49,734 bases of DNA from Salinispora cortesiana (GTDB lineage Bacteria > Actinomycetota > Actinomycetes > Mycobacteriales > Micromonosporaceae): NCBI RefSeq assembly GCF_000484695.1, contig NZ_AXVR01000037.1:1-49734 (forward strand), given 5' to 3'. Positions within the stretch are counted from its first letter, which is position 1. Each line of letters begins with the position of its first letter. The position numbers and the translations under genes were made by a program. Shown here one piece after another: positions 49,626-49,734 of the stretch. The notes under the pieces were generated by a model that was not told the DNA's origin, did no database searches, and worked only from the letters and a program-made list of their open reading frames with translations.

Positions 49626-49734
49626 TCACCAGCGACCTCCGTTGGCTCGCCACTGCTGGGCCGGGGTGAGCCAGCCGACGCGGCCTACCTGAGGGTTGGC
49701 GACGGTGGGCTGAACCATCCACGCCGGCAGATTG
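49626..49734 (-). CDS. C-terminal end of an unidentified protein (partial)
   Basis: Thirty-five codons run from the right edge to a TGA at 49626-49628; the last residues are VGWLTPAQQWRANGGRW. The start lies outside the window. The ending looks like a natural C-terminus with Trp- and Gln-rich character, and the gene probably precedes the 51-aa gene in one operon. Too little is visible for a function. Confidence 0.55.
   Translation of the reverse strand, partial: NLPAWMVQPTVANPQVGRVGWLTPAQQWRANGGRW

Overview
The window is high-GC actinobacterial chromosome, almost certainly Micromonosporaceae (Salinispora, Micromonospora or a close relative). The reasons are very high third-position GC, frequent GTG/TTG starts, mycothiol genes (mshA and a mycothiol-dependent isomerase-type protein), SenX3-RegX3, BldC and BldN developmental regulators, a Rex-controlled haem operon, and many genes that look leaderless, with a TANNNT -10 box about 6-8 nt before an ATG or GTG. 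Much of the order (mshA, YbjN, gpm, senX3-regX3, ppx, TIM-barrel isomerase, BldC-type HTH, bS22-like peptide, epimerase, acyltransferase, SerB-type HAD, glutaredoxin-like, hemA-C-D-B) follows, from memory, the Mycobacterium tuberculosis Rv0486-Rv0512 segment, so this is mainly conserved core chromosome with a few insertions.

Layout. 1-0.65 kb: the N-terminal part of a secreted beta-helix protein, cut by the window edge. 0.9-6.5 kb: an EI24/CysZ-like membrane protein, a double-GNAT protein coupled to a Rid-family protein, a LacI regulator with a GH1 beta-glucosidase and a palindromic operator, and a mycothiol-dependent DinB-like protein. 6.6-14.8 kb: murB, a methyltransferase/SDR pair, mshA, YbjN, a Rho_N-type DNA/RNA-binding protein, a possible small-RNA locus ending in an 18-bp-stem terminator, an MFS exporter and gpmA. 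14.9-22.4 kb: senX3-regX3, a cysteine-cluster protein, Ppx/GppA, a sugar isomerase, a CGNR zinc-finger regulator, proline dehydrogenase, a BldC-like HTH and a 33-aa bS22-like ribosomal protein. 22.5-26.2 kb: epimerase, acyltransferase, a 5'-truncated MFS remnant and a SerB-type HAD. 26.3-28.6 kb: an RsbN-like anti-sigma factor and the ECF sigma factor BldN, with a translationally coupled short leader ORF and candidate BldD and sigma-BldN sites.

29.2-32.2 kb: a glutaredoxin-like protein, a HAD hydrolase and a NarL/DesR-type two-component system. 32.4-38.2 kb: the rex-hemA-hemC-hemD-hemB operon, joined by 1-4 bp overlaps and preceded by a Rex operator lying on its own -35 box. 38.3-44.1 kb: a strong terminator, then minus-strand genes for a secreted ExeM/NucH nuclease, a GNAT protein and a membrane-anchored lytic transglycosylase. 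44.2-49.0 kb: a zinc ribbon, a large cyclase-like/NB-ARC regulator, a BON-methyltransferase fusion, a TPR protein and an Smr-domain protein. 48.9 kb to the end: a minus-strand cluster of small cysteine-rich proteins, including a 51-aa membrane/zinc-ribbon ORF, which looks like the edge of an accessory region.

The genes link redox and respiration (Rex and haem), cell wall and thiol metabolism (MurB, MshA, lytic transglycosylase), phosphate signalling (SenX3-RegX3, Ppx) and development (BldN/RsbN, BldC). No tRNA, rRNA, CRISPR array or intact transposase was seen.
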